Position numbers and translations under genes: made by a program. A stretch of DNA of 64,000 nt from Scandinavium ludwigii_A (lineage in GTDB: Bacteria; Pseudomonadota; Gammaproteobacteria; Enterobacterales; Enterobacteriaceae): positions 4,216,001 to 4,280,000 of the forward strand of contig CP191518.1 of the NCBI GenBank assembly GCA_050516505.1. The letters are read 5' to 3'. This document shows, one piece after another, positions 46,143 to 54,249 of this stretch. Every line of letters begins with the position of its first letter. The stretch's first letter is position 1. Below the pieces are notes generated by a model. The model ran no database searches and was not told where the DNA came from. It saw only the letters and a program-made list of their open reading frames with translations.

Positions 46143-46208
46143 AGGGTGAGGGGGAAAGTTCGCTGCGGTCTGATGCCCTCACCCCAGCCCTCTCCCACGG
46201 GGAGAGGG
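46143..46208. repeat. GC-rich stem-loop repeat upstream of the pgi terminator
   Basis: A full copy of the window's intergenic repeat is at 46164-46208 (TGCGGTCTGATGCCCTCACC at its start, CTCTCCCACGGGGAGAGGG as its hairpin). It shares 44 of 45 bases with the units at 60729. A short partial copy, AGGGTGAGGGGG, lies at 46143-46154. Confidence 0.85.
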
Positions 46209-46220
46209 TGCAAACATAAA

Positions 46221-46247
46221 AAAAGCCTTCTCGAAGAGAAGGCTTTT
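46221..46247. terminator. Terminator between the isomerase-like gene and pgi
   Basis: AAAAGCCTTCTC (46221-46232) and GAGAAGGCTTTT (46236-46247) form perfect 12-bp arms with A and T tracts, so it works in both directions. Confidence 0.93.
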
Positions 46248-46264
46248 TGTCGTTTATTTCGGGT

Positions 46265-47911
46265 TTATTTCCAGGATTTATAACGGTTAATCAGGCCGTT
46301 AGTCGAGCTGTCGTGGCTGCTGACGTCTTTATCATCGGTCAGTTCTGGCAGGATACGGTTTGCCAGCTGTTTGCCCAATTCAACGCCCCACTGGTCGAAC
46401 GTGAAGATGTTGAGGATCGCGCCCTGCGTAAAGATTTTGTGCTCATACAGCGCAATCAGCGCCCCCAGGCTGAACGGCGTGATTTCGCGCAGCAGGATGG
46501 AGTTGGTTGGGCGGTTGCCTTCAAACACTTTGAACGGCACGACGTGTTCCAGCGTTTTCGGATCTTTACCCTGGTCGGCGTATTCCTGCTCAACCACGTC
46601 GCGAGATTTACCGAACGCCAACGCTTCAGTCTGAGCGAAGAAGTTAGACAGCAGCTTCGGATGGTGGTCAGACAGCGGGTTGTGGGTGATCGCTGGCGCG
46701 ATAAAGTCGCAAGGAACCATTTTGGTGCCCTGGTGAATCAGCTGGTAAAACGCGTGCTGACCGTTGGTGCCCGGCTCGCCCCAGATGATTGGGCCAGTCT
46801 GGTAATCCACCGCGTTGCCGTTACGGTCAACGTATTTGCCGTTGGACTCCATGTTGCCCTGCTGGAAGTACGCCGGGAAACGGTGCATGTACTGGTCATA
46901 CGGCAGGATGGCTTCGGTTTCAGCGCCAAAGAAATTGTTGTACCAGATGCCGATCAGCGCCAGCAGTACCGGCAGGTTTTTCTCTGCAGGTGTGGTCGAG
47001 AAGTGCTTGTCCATCGCGTGCGCGCCGGAAAGCAGTTCCACAAAGTTGTCGTAGCCAACGGACAGAATGATCGACAGACCAATCGCGGACCACAGGGAGT
47101 AACGACCGCCAACCCAGTCCCAGAACTCGAACATATTCGCGGTATCGATACCGAATTCACCGACGGCTTTACCGTTGGTGGACAACGCCGCGAAGTGTTT
47201 TGCCACGTGCTTTTCATCACCGGCGGTTTTCAGGAACCAGTCGCGCGCGCTGTGGGCGTTGGTCATGGTTTCCTGAGTGGTGAAGGTTTTAGACGCGACC
47301 AGGAACAGCGTGGTTTCCGGGTTCACGTCTTTCAGTACTTCTGCAATGTGAGTGCCGTCGACGTTAGACACAAAGTGCATATTCAGGTGGTTTTTGTACG
47401 GGCGCAGTGCCTCGGTCACCATGAATGGACCCAGGTCGGAGCCGCCGATACCGATGTTCACCACGTCGGTAATCGCTTTACCGGTGTAGCCTTTCCAGCT
47501 ACCAGAGATGATGGCTTCTGAGAAATGCTTCATCTTTTCCAGCACCGCATTCACTTCCGGCATCACATCTTTGCCGTCAACGATAATGGGTGTGTTGCTG
47601 CGGTTACGCAGGGCTACGTGCAGAACCGCGCGGTCTTCGGTGCGGTTGATTTTCTCACCGGAGAACATGGACTTAATGGCACCCGCCAGGTCAGTCTCTT
47701 TCGCCAATGCTTGCAGCTTATTCAGCGTCTCTTCTGTGATGCGGTTTTTAGAAAAGTCCACCAGCATCTGATCGTCGAACGTTGCAGAAAACTTGGCGAA
47801 ACGGTCGCCATCTTTCGCGAACAGGTCGGCAATCGACACGTCCTTCATTTCATCATAATGTTTCTGTAATGCCTGCCAGGCAGAGGTCTGCGTTGGATTG
47901 ATGTTTTTCAT
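46265..47911 (-). CDS. pgi: Glucose-6-phosphate isomerase
   Basis: 548 residues (E. coli 549). The phosphoglucose isomerase signatures are intact: VNIGIGGSDLGPFMVTEAL, LVASKTFTTQETMTNAHSAR, and the active-site block WGVELGKQLANRIL. The catalytic Glu and His fall in GRYSLWSAIGLS and QLIHQGTKMVPCDFI. It interconverts glucose-6-phosphate and fructose-6-phosphate in the cytoplasm. It is divergent from the following antiporter gene. Confidence 0.98.
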   Translation of the reverse strand: MKNINPTQTSAWQALQKHYDEMKDVSIADLFAKDGDRFAKFSATFDDQMLVDFSKNRITEETLNKLQALAKETDLAGAIKSMFSGEKINRTEDRAVLHVALRNRSNTPIIVDGKDVMPEVNAVLEKMKHFSEAIISGSWKGYTGKAITDVVNIGIGGSDLGPFMVTEALRPYKNHLNMHFVSNVDGTHIAEVLKDVNPETTLFLVASKTFTTQETMTNAHSARDWFLKTAGDEKHVAKHFAALSTNGKAVGEFGIDTANMFEFWDWVGGRYSLWSAIGLSIILSVGYDNFVELLSGAHAMDKHFSTTPAEKNLPVLLALIGIWYNNFFGAETEAILPYDQYMHRFPAYFQQGNMESNGKYVDRNGNAVDYQTGPIIWGEPGTNGQHAFYQLIHQGTKMVPCDFIAPAITHNPLSDHHPKLLSNFFAQTEALAFGKSRDVVEQEYADQGKDPKTLEHVVPFKVFEGNRPTNSILLREITPFSLGALIALYEHKIFTQGAILNIFTFDQWGVELGKQLANRILPELTDDKDVSSHDSSTNGLINRYKSWK

Positions 47912-48108
47912 AGCAATACTCTTCTGATTTGAAAAATGTGACTTCGGTCGATTGTAGCGCCTGCGACGCTTTTTGTGATGATTTTTGTGTCATTAAGCGT
48001 TTTCTTACGCACCGGGATGGCTCTGAAACCAACAGCCTTGTTTATACTCTGAACATACTGCCGCTGGGCGGGTTCACCCCCCACGTTATTGAGGATAAAA
48101 AGAAAAAT

Positions 48109-49896
48109 ATGGAACTGCCGGTCCCGTTTCTGCTGGTGATCATCGCCATCGCTTCCCTGCTGGCCCAATGGCTGGCCTGGGGTTTACGTATTCCCGCCAT
48201 TTTGCCGCTGCTGCTGATTGGCGTCGGGCTCGGCCCGGTGCTGCATATTTTACAACCCGACCTGCTGTTTGGTCCGTTGCTGTTCCCGCTGGTGTCGCTG
48301 GCGGTAGCGATCATATTGTTCGAAGGCGCGCTGACGCTGCGCTTTGACGAAATACGCGGCCTCGGGGGCGTCGTGCGCAATCTGGTCACCGTCGGGATGC
48401 TGATTACCTTTGCGGTTATTTCGTTGGCCTGCTGGAGCATCCTCGGGCTCACGCCGCAAATTTCTGCGCTGATTGGCGCGGTGACGGTGGTCACCGGTCC
48501 GACGGTTATCGCGCCATTAATGCGCGTGGTGCGCCCGACGGCGGGCATCAACCAGGTGCTGCGTTGGGAAGGGATCGTCATCGACCCGGTTGGAGCGATT
48601 TTTACCCTGCTGGTGTTTGAATTTATCACCGCGCATGAAACCTCTACCGGCGGTTTGCATCTGCTGATGACCCTGGCGCAGACACTGGCCGTGGGCCTCG
48701 CCAGCGGGGCGATATTTGGCTTCTTGCTCGGCAATGCGCTGAAGCGGGGCTGGCTGCCCGGCTATCTGCAAAACTTTGCGGTGCTGGCAATTGTGCTGAT
48801 GACGTTCGGGCTGTCGAACGCCCTGGCGGACGAGTCCGGGCTGCTGGCGGTGACGGTGCTCGGTATTTGGCTCGCCAACATGAAGGAAGTCGAAACGACG
48901 GATATCGTCGAGTTTAAGGAAGAACTGTCGGCCATTCTGCTGTCGGCGCTGTTTATCATTCTGGCGGCACGGCTCGACATCCAGGCGTTGTGGGCGATGG
49001 GCTGGCCGCTGTTAGGCCTGTTGTTGGTGGTGCAGTTTGTCGCACGACCGCTGTGTATTCTGGTCTCAACGTACGGCTCATCGTTGAGCTGGCGCGAAAA
49101 GTTGCTGCTGTGCTGGATTGCGCCGCGCGGGATTGTCGCCGCCGCCGTCAGTTCACTGTTCGCCCTGACGTTACAGAATGACGGTTACGACGGCGCCGAC
49201 CAACTCGTCACGGTGGTGTTCGCCATTATCATCGGCACGGTGGTGCTGCAAAGCCTCACCAGCGGTTGGCTGGCGCGACTGCTCGGGGTGCAACAGCGTA
49301 AACCCCGCGGCGTTTTGATTGTCGGTGCGAATACGGTGGCCCGCACGTTAGCGCAGGCGCTGAAAAAACTCGATATTCCGGTACAGCTCAGCGACAACAG
49401 CTGGGAATATTATCGACTGGCGCGCATGGCCGGTTTGCCGACTTATTACGGCAACGTCTGGTCGGAACATGCGGAGAACTATCTAAACCTGAGCGATACG
49501 CGTCAGGTCATCGCGCTTTCGCCGAACCGCCATCAAAATGCGCTCGCGGTGCTGCATTTCAAACACATCTTCGGCGAAAACCGGGTGTTCTCGATTCGTA
49601 CCGGCCAGGAAACCAAAGGGCGTAGTGAGAAAGAGACGCGACATGAACGCCTGTTCGATAAAGACGTGACCTGGGCGCGGCTCAGCAGTTTGCTTGCCAA
49701 AGGTGCGGCCGTGAAAGTGACCCGGCTGAATGAGAATTTTGGCTGGGAAGATTATCTGAATGCGAACCCCGGCGCGACGCCGTTGTTTGCCCAAAAAGAG
49801 GATGGCGTGTTGATGACAATGAACAGCCAGCTGACCCCGCCGCTGCCGTGTACATTAGTGGCGATTGTTGAAAATGAAAAATCGACATCATCGTAA
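48109..49896 (+). CDS. CPA1-family cation:proton antiporter with C-terminal TrkA-N domain
   Basis: 595 residues from the ATG of MELPVPFLLVIIAIASLLAQWL, preceded by GAGGA. The open frame runs 60 codons further into the pgi promoter zone and is not convincing there. About 12-13 membrane helices form an NhaP-type exchanger (VVTGPTVIAPLMRVVRP, EGIVIDPVGAIFTLLVFEF, WIAPRGIVAAAVSSLFAL). From about residue 418 there is a Rossmann-like nucleotide-binding domain (GVLIVGANTVARTLAQALKKLDIPV), then RSEKETRHERLF. It should export Na+ or K+ under nucleotide control. E. coli K-12 has no gene at this place between pgi and lysC. Confidence 0.88.
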   Translation: MELPVPFLLVIIAIASLLAQWLAWGLRIPAILPLLLIGVGLGPVLHILQPDLLFGPLLFPLVSLAVAIILFEGALTLRFDEIRGLGGVVRNLVTVGMLITFAVISLACWSILGLTPQISALIGAVTVVTGPTVIAPLMRVVRPTAGINQVLRWEGIVIDPVGAIFTLLVFEFITAHETSTGGLHLLMTLAQTLAVGLASGAIFGFLLGNALKRGWLPGYLQNFAVLAIVLMTFGLSNALADESGLLAVTVLGIWLANMKEVETTDIVEFKEELSAILLSALFIILAARLDIQALWAMGWPLLGLLLVVQFVARPLCILVSTYGSSLSWREKLLLCWIAPRGIVAAAVSSLFALTLQNDGYDGADQLVTVVFAIIIGTVVLQSLTSGWLARLLGVQQRKPRGVLIVGANTVARTLAQALKKLDIPVQLSDNSWEYYRLARMAGLPTYYGNVWSEHAENYLNLSDTRQVIALSPNRHQNALAVLHFKHIFGENRVFSIRTGQETKGRSEKETRHERLFDKDVTWARLSSLLAKGAAVKVTRLNENFGWEDYLNANPGATPLFAQKEDGVLMTMNSQLTPPLPCTLVAIVENEKSTSS

Positions 49897-49935
49897 CATT
49901 GACAACACCCCCCAGAACCCTTTATTTATAAAACC

Positions 49936-50150
49936 CTACCTGCGCATTCGTGCGCAGGCCAGAAGAGGAGCATCGCCCAGGCGAGGTGTTCGAGGAGCCA
50001 GTCCTGCGAAAACACCTTATGGGGAGCGATGCCGAGATAGCGGAACATCTGGCAGTGTTCACTATCGGCTACAGGGGCTGAATCCTCTGGGCTGTCACCG
50101 GAAGTGACCCGCAGTCGGGCGCTTCACAAGGTGGAGCGCTTCTGGGTGAA
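49936..50150 (+). promoter_or_regulatory. Lysine riboswitch (L box) of lysC
   Basis: The leader carries the conserved lysine aptamer parts: the closing helix and GCGCAGGCCAGAAGAGGAGC, GGAGCCAGTCCTGCGA, CGGCTACAGGGGCTGAATCC, CTGGGCTGTCACCGGAAGTG and GGTGGAGCGCTTCTGGGTGA. Order and spacing match E. coli lysC. Lysine binding closes the five-helix junction, blocking translation initiation and promoting transcript loss. The expression platform is the 75 bp between 50150 and the lysC ATG. This accounts for the 332-bp gene-free stretch. Confidence 0.95.
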
Positions 50151-50228
50151 CTGTAGCTTTCTACGTCTACCCTTCCGCTCTTCCCTTGTGCCAAGGCTGA
50201 ACTATTAATTCCCTGACACGAGGTTTTT

Positions 50229-51590
50229 ATGACATATGCAGACTCCCCGCTCGTTGTAGCCAAATTTGGCGGTACCAGCGTTGCCGATTACGAAGCCATG
50301 AACCGCAGCGCCGACGTGGTGCTCTCCGATTCCGGCGCACGCCTGGTCGTTCTGTCCGCCTCAGCGGGGGTGACAAATCTGCTGGTTGCCCTGGCGGAAG
50401 GTCTCGAATCCACAGAACGCTTCGTTAAACTCGATGCGCTGCGCCGAATTCAGTTCGATATCCTCGAACGCCTGCACAACCCCAACGTTATCCGCGAAGA
50501 AGTCGAACGCCTGTTGGAAAATATCACCACCCTGGCGGAAGCGGCATCGCTTGCGACCTCAACGGCACTGACCGACGAGCTGGTGAGCCATGGCGAACTG
50601 ATGTCGACGCTGCTGTTTGTCGAAATCCTCCGCGAACGTAATATCCAGGCCCAGTGGTTTGATGCTCGCAAAGTCATGCGCACCAGCGACCGTTTTGGCC
50701 GCGCTGAACCGGACATCGCCGCCCTGGCTGAACTGGCCAGCCAACAGCTTGCCCCGCGTCTGGAAGAGGGCCTGGTGGTCACTCAGGGCTTTATCGGCAG
50801 CGAAGCCAAAGGCCGCACCACCACACTTGGCCGCGGCGGTAGCGATTATACAGCGGCACTGCTGGGCGAAGCGCTGCACGCCTCTCGCGTGGATATCTGG
50901 ACCGACGTACCAGGCATCTACACCACCGACCCGCGCGTGGTGCCTGCCGCGCATCGCATCGATGAAATTGCGTTTGAAGAAGCCGCTGAACTGGCGACCT
51001 TCGGCGCGAAAGTGCTGCATCCGGCCACGCTGCTGCCAGCAGTGCGCAGCGACATTCCGGTGTTTGTCGGCTCAAGCAAAGATCCGAAAGCCGGTGGCAC
51101 GCTGGTGTGCAACAAAACCGAAAACCCGCCGCTGTTCCGCGCGTTGGCCCTGCGCCGCAAGCAAACGCTGCTGACGTTGCACAGCCTGAACATGCTGCAC
51201 TCCCGCGGGTTCCTGGCTGAGGTATTTGGCATCCTGGCGCGTCATAACATTTCGGTCGATTTGATCACGACGTCAGAAGTGAGCATCGCGCTGACCCTCG
51301 ACACCACCGGCTCGACCGCCACCAGCGACACCCTGCTGACGCAGTCGCTGCTGATTGAGCTGTCGGCCCTGTGTCGCGTGGAAGTGGAAGAGAACCTCGC
51401 GCTGGTTGCGCTGATTGGGAACGATCTGTCGAAAGCCTGCGGCGTGGGCAAAGAAGTGTTTGGGGTGCTCGAACCGTTCAACATCCGCATGATTTGCTAC
51501 GGCGCGTCGAGCCACAACCTGTGCTTCCTGGTACCCGGAGCCGAAGCCGAGCAGGTCGTGCAAAAACTTCATCATAATCTGTTTGAATAA
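50229..51590 (+). CDS. lysC: Lysine-sensitive aspartokinase III
   Basis: 453 residues (E. coli 449), the extra residues being N-terminal (MTYADSPLVVAKFGGTSVADYEAM). The aspartokinase domain has the KFGGTSV motif, ELVSHGELMSTLLF, TQGFIGSEAKGRTTTLGRGGSDYTAALL and WTDVPGIYTTDPR. Two C-terminal ACT domains (about 310-450) hold the lysine sites (SLNMLHSRGFLAEVFGILARHNISVDLI). It phosphorylates aspartate for lysine, threonine and methionine synthesis. Controlled by lysine, both allosterically and through the riboswitch. Confidence 0.98.
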   Translation: MTYADSPLVVAKFGGTSVADYEAMNRSADVVLSDSGARLVVLSASAGVTNLLVALAEGLESTERFVKLDALRRIQFDILERLHNPNVIREEVERLLENITTLAEAASLATSTALTDELVSHGELMSTLLFVEILRERNIQAQWFDARKVMRTSDRFGRAEPDIAALAELASQQLAPRLEEGLVVTQGFIGSEAKGRTTTLGRGGSDYTAALLGEALHASRVDIWTDVPGIYTTDPRVVPAAHRIDEIAFEEAAELATFGAKVLHPATLLPAVRSDIPVFVGSSKDPKAGGTLVCNKTENPPLFRALALRRKQTLLTLHSLNMLHSRGFLAEVFGILARHNISVDLITTSEVSIALTLDTTGSTATSDTLLTQSLLIELSALCRVEVEENLALVALIGNDLSKACGVGKEVFGVLEPFNIRMICYGASSHNLCFLVPGAEAEQVVQKLHHNLFE

Positions 51591-51615
51591 ATATCCTTAG
51601 CAGGATAAACATTAC

Positions 51616-51645
51616 CTATAGCCGGGCTCGAACCCGGCTTTTTTA
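51616..51645 (+). terminator. lysC terminator
   Basis: AGCCGGG (51620-51626) and CCCGGCT (51633-51639) form perfect arms, followed by six T. Confidence 0.9.
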
Positions 51646-51686
51646 TACCTATAAATAAAACACAACACTATCGCAAGGAATCCATC

Positions 51687-52628
51687 ATGCTCGCTATTCT
51701 CACGCGGCTGTTCCCGCTCTGGGCCGTGCTGCTCTCTGTACTCGCGTACAAAACTCCGACCACCTTCACGGCAATTGGCCCGTGGGTGACCACGCTGCTG
51801 ATGCTGATCATGTTCGGCATGGGCGTGCATCTCAAAATTGACGATTTCAAGCGCGTGCTGTCGCGCCCGGCCCCGGTTGCTGCCGGGATTTTCCTGCACT
51901 ATCTGGTGATGCCGCTCGCCGCATGGCTGCTGGCGATGCTGTTCCACATGCCGCCGGAACTGTCCGCCGGGATGGTGCTGGTTGGTAGCGTCGCCAGCGG
52001 CACAGCGTCAAACGTTATGATTTTCCTGGCGAAGGGTGACGTGGCGCTGTCCGTGACCATTTCGTCGGTTTCCACGCTGGTCGGTGTGATTGCCACGCCG
52101 CTGCTGACGCGACTGTACGTCGACACGCATATTCAGGTCGACGTCATGGGCATGCTGCTGAGCATTCTACAAATCGTGGTGATCCCGATTGCGCTTGGAC
52201 TGGTGGTGCATCACCTGCTGCCGCGCGTCGTGAAAGCGGTAGAGCCGTACCTGCCTGCGTTTTCAATGCTGTGCATTCTGGCGATCATCAGCGCCGTGGT
52301 TGCGGGCTCGGCCTCGCATATCGCGTCGGTCGGTTTCGTGGTCATTGTGGCCGTTATCCTGCACAACACGCTGGGCCTGCTCGGCGGCTATTGGGGCGGG
52401 CGCCTGTTCGGCTTCGACGAATCGACCTGCCGCACGCTGGCGATTGAAGTCGGGATGCAGAATTCCGGCCTCGCCGCGGCGCTGGGTAAAATCTACTTCG
52501 GCCCACTCGCCGCCCTGCCCGGCGCGCTGTTCTCGGTGTGGCACAACCTTTCCGGCTCGTTGCTGGCGGGATACTGGTCAGGCAAGCCTGTAGAGAAACA
52601 GAACGTGGCGGTTGCGAAAGAGAGTTAA
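51687..52628 (+). CDS. panS: BASS-family (bile acid:sodium symporter-like) transporter, probably PanS
   Basis: 313 residues with nine or ten membrane helices. Family motifs are visible: MFGMGVHLKIDDFKRVL, GSVASGTASNVMIFLAKGDVALSVTISSVSTLVG and the sodium-site region EVGMQNSGLAAALGKIYFGPLAALPGALFSVWHN. Salmonella PanS, a transporter of ketopantoate and pantoate, belongs to this subfamily, and I believe such genes lie beside lysC in several Enterobacteriaceae. The exact substrate cannot be proved from sequence. It has its own start 96 bp after lysC, beyond the lysC terminator. Confidence 0.75.
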   Translation: MLAILTRLFPLWAVLLSVLAYKTPTTFTAIGPWVTTLLMLIMFGMGVHLKIDDFKRVLSRPAPVAAGIFLHYLVMPLAAWLLAMLFHMPPELSAGMVLVGSVASGTASNVMIFLAKGDVALSVTISSVSTLVGVIATPLLTRLYVDTHIQVDVMGMLLSILQIVVIPIALGLVVHHLLPRVVKAVEPYLPAFSMLCILAIISAVVAGSASHIASVGFVVIVAVILHNTLGLLGGYWGGRLFGFDESTCRTLAIEVGMQNSGLAAALGKIYFGPLAALPGALFSVWHNLSGSLLAGYWSGKPVEKQNVAVAKES

Positions 52629-52647
52629 GTCGCCCAGGCATGGCTTC

Positions 52648-52917
52648 ATGAGAGGCCATGCTTTAACTCTGGATGCAAAAAATCAAATCATTGCAAAACC
52701 CTTAATGATGCGCTGTAAACGGGGGAGTGTGGCCTTCATAGCCAAAGCGCTCGGCGTCGTGGCTCGAGCAAAAGGGATGTCCACCGTTGCAACAGAAACA
52801 GGCCTTTCGCGTGAACAACTGTACCGCTCGTTAAGCGATCAGGGTATTCCCACCTTAAAAACTACGCTGGCGGCGATGAAAGCGCTGGGCTTTGGGCTGA
52901 CAATCAAGAATACTTAA
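52648..52917 (+). CDS. Orphan HigA-like addiction-module antidote protein, probably degenerate
   Basis: 89 residues from the ATG at 52648. Residues 26-89 are a clean XRE-type helix-turn-helix of the antidote family (GSVAFIAKALGVVARAKGMSTVATETGLSREQLYRSLS...MKALGFGLTI). Residues 18-25 (PLMMRCKR) do not fit the family. Reading one frame over from 52701 gives LNDAL-stop-TG, just what the family has before the GSVAFIAKALG-type segment. This implies a one-base loss near 52699-52701 and one extra G in the run 52721-52725, so the frame reopens. No RelE/HigB toxin gene is adjacent. It may be a pseudogene or a still-translated regulator. Confidence 0.65.
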   Translation: MRGHALTLDAKNQIIAKPLMMRCKRGSVAFIAKALGVVARAKGMSTVATETGLSREQLYRSLSDQGIPTLKTTLAAMKALGFGLTIKNT

Positions 52918-52963
52918 GGCCTTCCGTTGCAGCACACGGTTTCTAATACCAGAGGTATACAGC

Positions 52964-53236
52964 ATGGCAATTTCACGTCTGACCCAGCAGGACATGACCG
53001 AGAAAGAACAACGCGAGCTGAAAACCCTCCTCGACCGCGCCCGCATCGCCCATGGCCGCCCGCTGACCAACGCGGAAAACAACAGCGTCAAAAAAGAGTA
53101 CATCGACAAACTGATGGTCGAGCGGGAAGCAGAAGCCAAGAAAGCCCGTCAGTTGAAGAAAAATCAGGCTTATAAAGTCGACAACACAGCGACATTCACA
53201 TGGACTGCCAGCACAGGGCCGCGAGGAAAACGTTAA
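52964..53236 (+). CDS. yjbD: DUF3811 protein YjbD
   Basis: 90 residues, the E. coli length. The sequence MTEKEQRELKTLLDRARIAHGRPLTNAENNSVKKEYIDKLM matches YjbD closely. It is a charged, mostly helical cytoplasmic protein with no known function. It is followed by a strong shared terminator and convergent rluF, as in E. coli. Confidence 0.94.
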   Translation: MAISRLTQQDMTEKEQRELKTLLDRARIAHGRPLTNAENNSVKKEYIDKLMVEREAEAKKARQLKKNQAYKVDNTATFTWTASTGPRGKR

Positions 53237-53252
53237 TAACCCTTTTGCGCTT

Positions 53253-53298
53253 CCACAATAAAAAATGCCGGGGAAATCCCCGGCATTTTTTATTGTGG
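53253..53298. terminator. Very long bidirectional terminator between yjbD and rluF
   Basis: A perfect 21-bp stem runs from CCACAATAAAAAATGCCGGG (53253-53272, plus one G) to its complement ending 53298, with an AAAT loop. The A and T stretches lie within the stem, giving U tracts on both strands. Confidence 0.95.
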
Positions 53299-53310
53299 AT
53301 CACGCGCGAA

Positions 53311-54192
53311 TCAGCGCCCTTTCTTTTTACGCCCTGGCGATGCAAAGCGCTTACGGTTTGCCAGTTCTGCCGGGGTTTTCGCCATATTTTTTGCGCCGCT
53401 GCTGGCCGGTTTCTTCACCGGGGTTGCGGCGGTTTTCGGCTTGGCCTTGGCTTTTGCCGGTTTGGCTTCCGAGGACGAGTTTTCAATCAGCTTGAACAGT
53501 TCGATCAGTTCGTCATCGGTCAGGTCACGCCATTCGCCTAACGGCAGTCCTTTCAGGCTGACGTTCATGATTCGCGTACGTTCAAGCTTGGTAACTTCAA
53601 AGCCAAAATGTTCGCACATGCGGCGAATCTGACGGTTCAGGCCCTGCACCAGGGTGATGCGGAAAGTGAATGGCGCTTCTCTTTTCACTTTGCACTTTTT
53701 CGTCACCGTGCCGAGGATCGGCACGCCCTTGCCCATTCCCGCGATAAATTCATCGGTCACCGGTTTGTTGACCGTGACCAGATACTCTTTTTCATGGTCA
53801 TTGCCGGCACGCAGGATTTTGTTCACCAGGTCGCCATGGTTGGTGAGGAAAATCAGGCCCTGCGAGTCTTTGTCCAGACGGCCAATCGGGAACACGCGGC
53901 TGCTGTGGTTGACGAAATCGACGATGTTGTCCTTTTCACCGTTCTCGGTGGTGCTGACGATCCCGACCGGCTTGTTCAATACGATTAACACCAAATCGTC
54001 TTCCTGACGCGGCTCGATGAGTTGGCCGTTAACTTTCACGACGTCGCCTGCCACCACCTGATCGCCAATGGTGGCGCGTTTGCCGTTGATGAGCACGTTG
54101 CCCTGTTCGATGTAGCGGTCGGCGTCACGACGTGAGCAGATGCCACTTTCGCTGATGTATTTGTTTAATCGGATGGATTGAGTCGGCAGCAT
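53311..54192 (-). CDS. rluF: 23S rRNA pseudouridine(2604) synthase RluF
   Basis: 293 residues (E. coli 290). An S4 domain comes first (IRLNKYISESGICSRRDADRYIEQGNVLINGKRA). The RsuA-type catalytic core follows, with the catalytic aspartate in FPIGRLDKDSQGLIFLTNHGDL and EKEYLVTV. A Lys/Ala/Pro-rich C-terminal tail of about 45 residues, ending GRKKKGR, is basic and probably binds rRNA. It also modifies tRNA-Tyr in E. coli. Confidence 0.96.
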   Translation of the reverse strand: MLPTQSIRLNKYISESGICSRRDADRYIEQGNVLINGKRATIGDQVVAGDVVKVNGQLIEPRQEDDLVLIVLNKPVGIVSTTENGEKDNIVDFVNHSSRVFPIGRLDKDSQGLIFLTNHGDLVNKILRAGNDHEKEYLVTVNKPVTDEFIAGMGKGVPILGTVTKKCKVKREAPFTFRITLVQGLNRQIRRMCEHFGFEVTKLERTRIMNVSLKGLPLGEWRDLTDDELIELFKLIENSSSEAKPAKAKAKPKTAATPVKKPASSGAKNMAKTPAELANRKRFASPGRKKKGR

Positions 54193-54249
54193 AGTTTCTC
54201 CTGTATGCGCGAACTATATCAAAGGCCGATAGCCTTATAAAACAACCCG

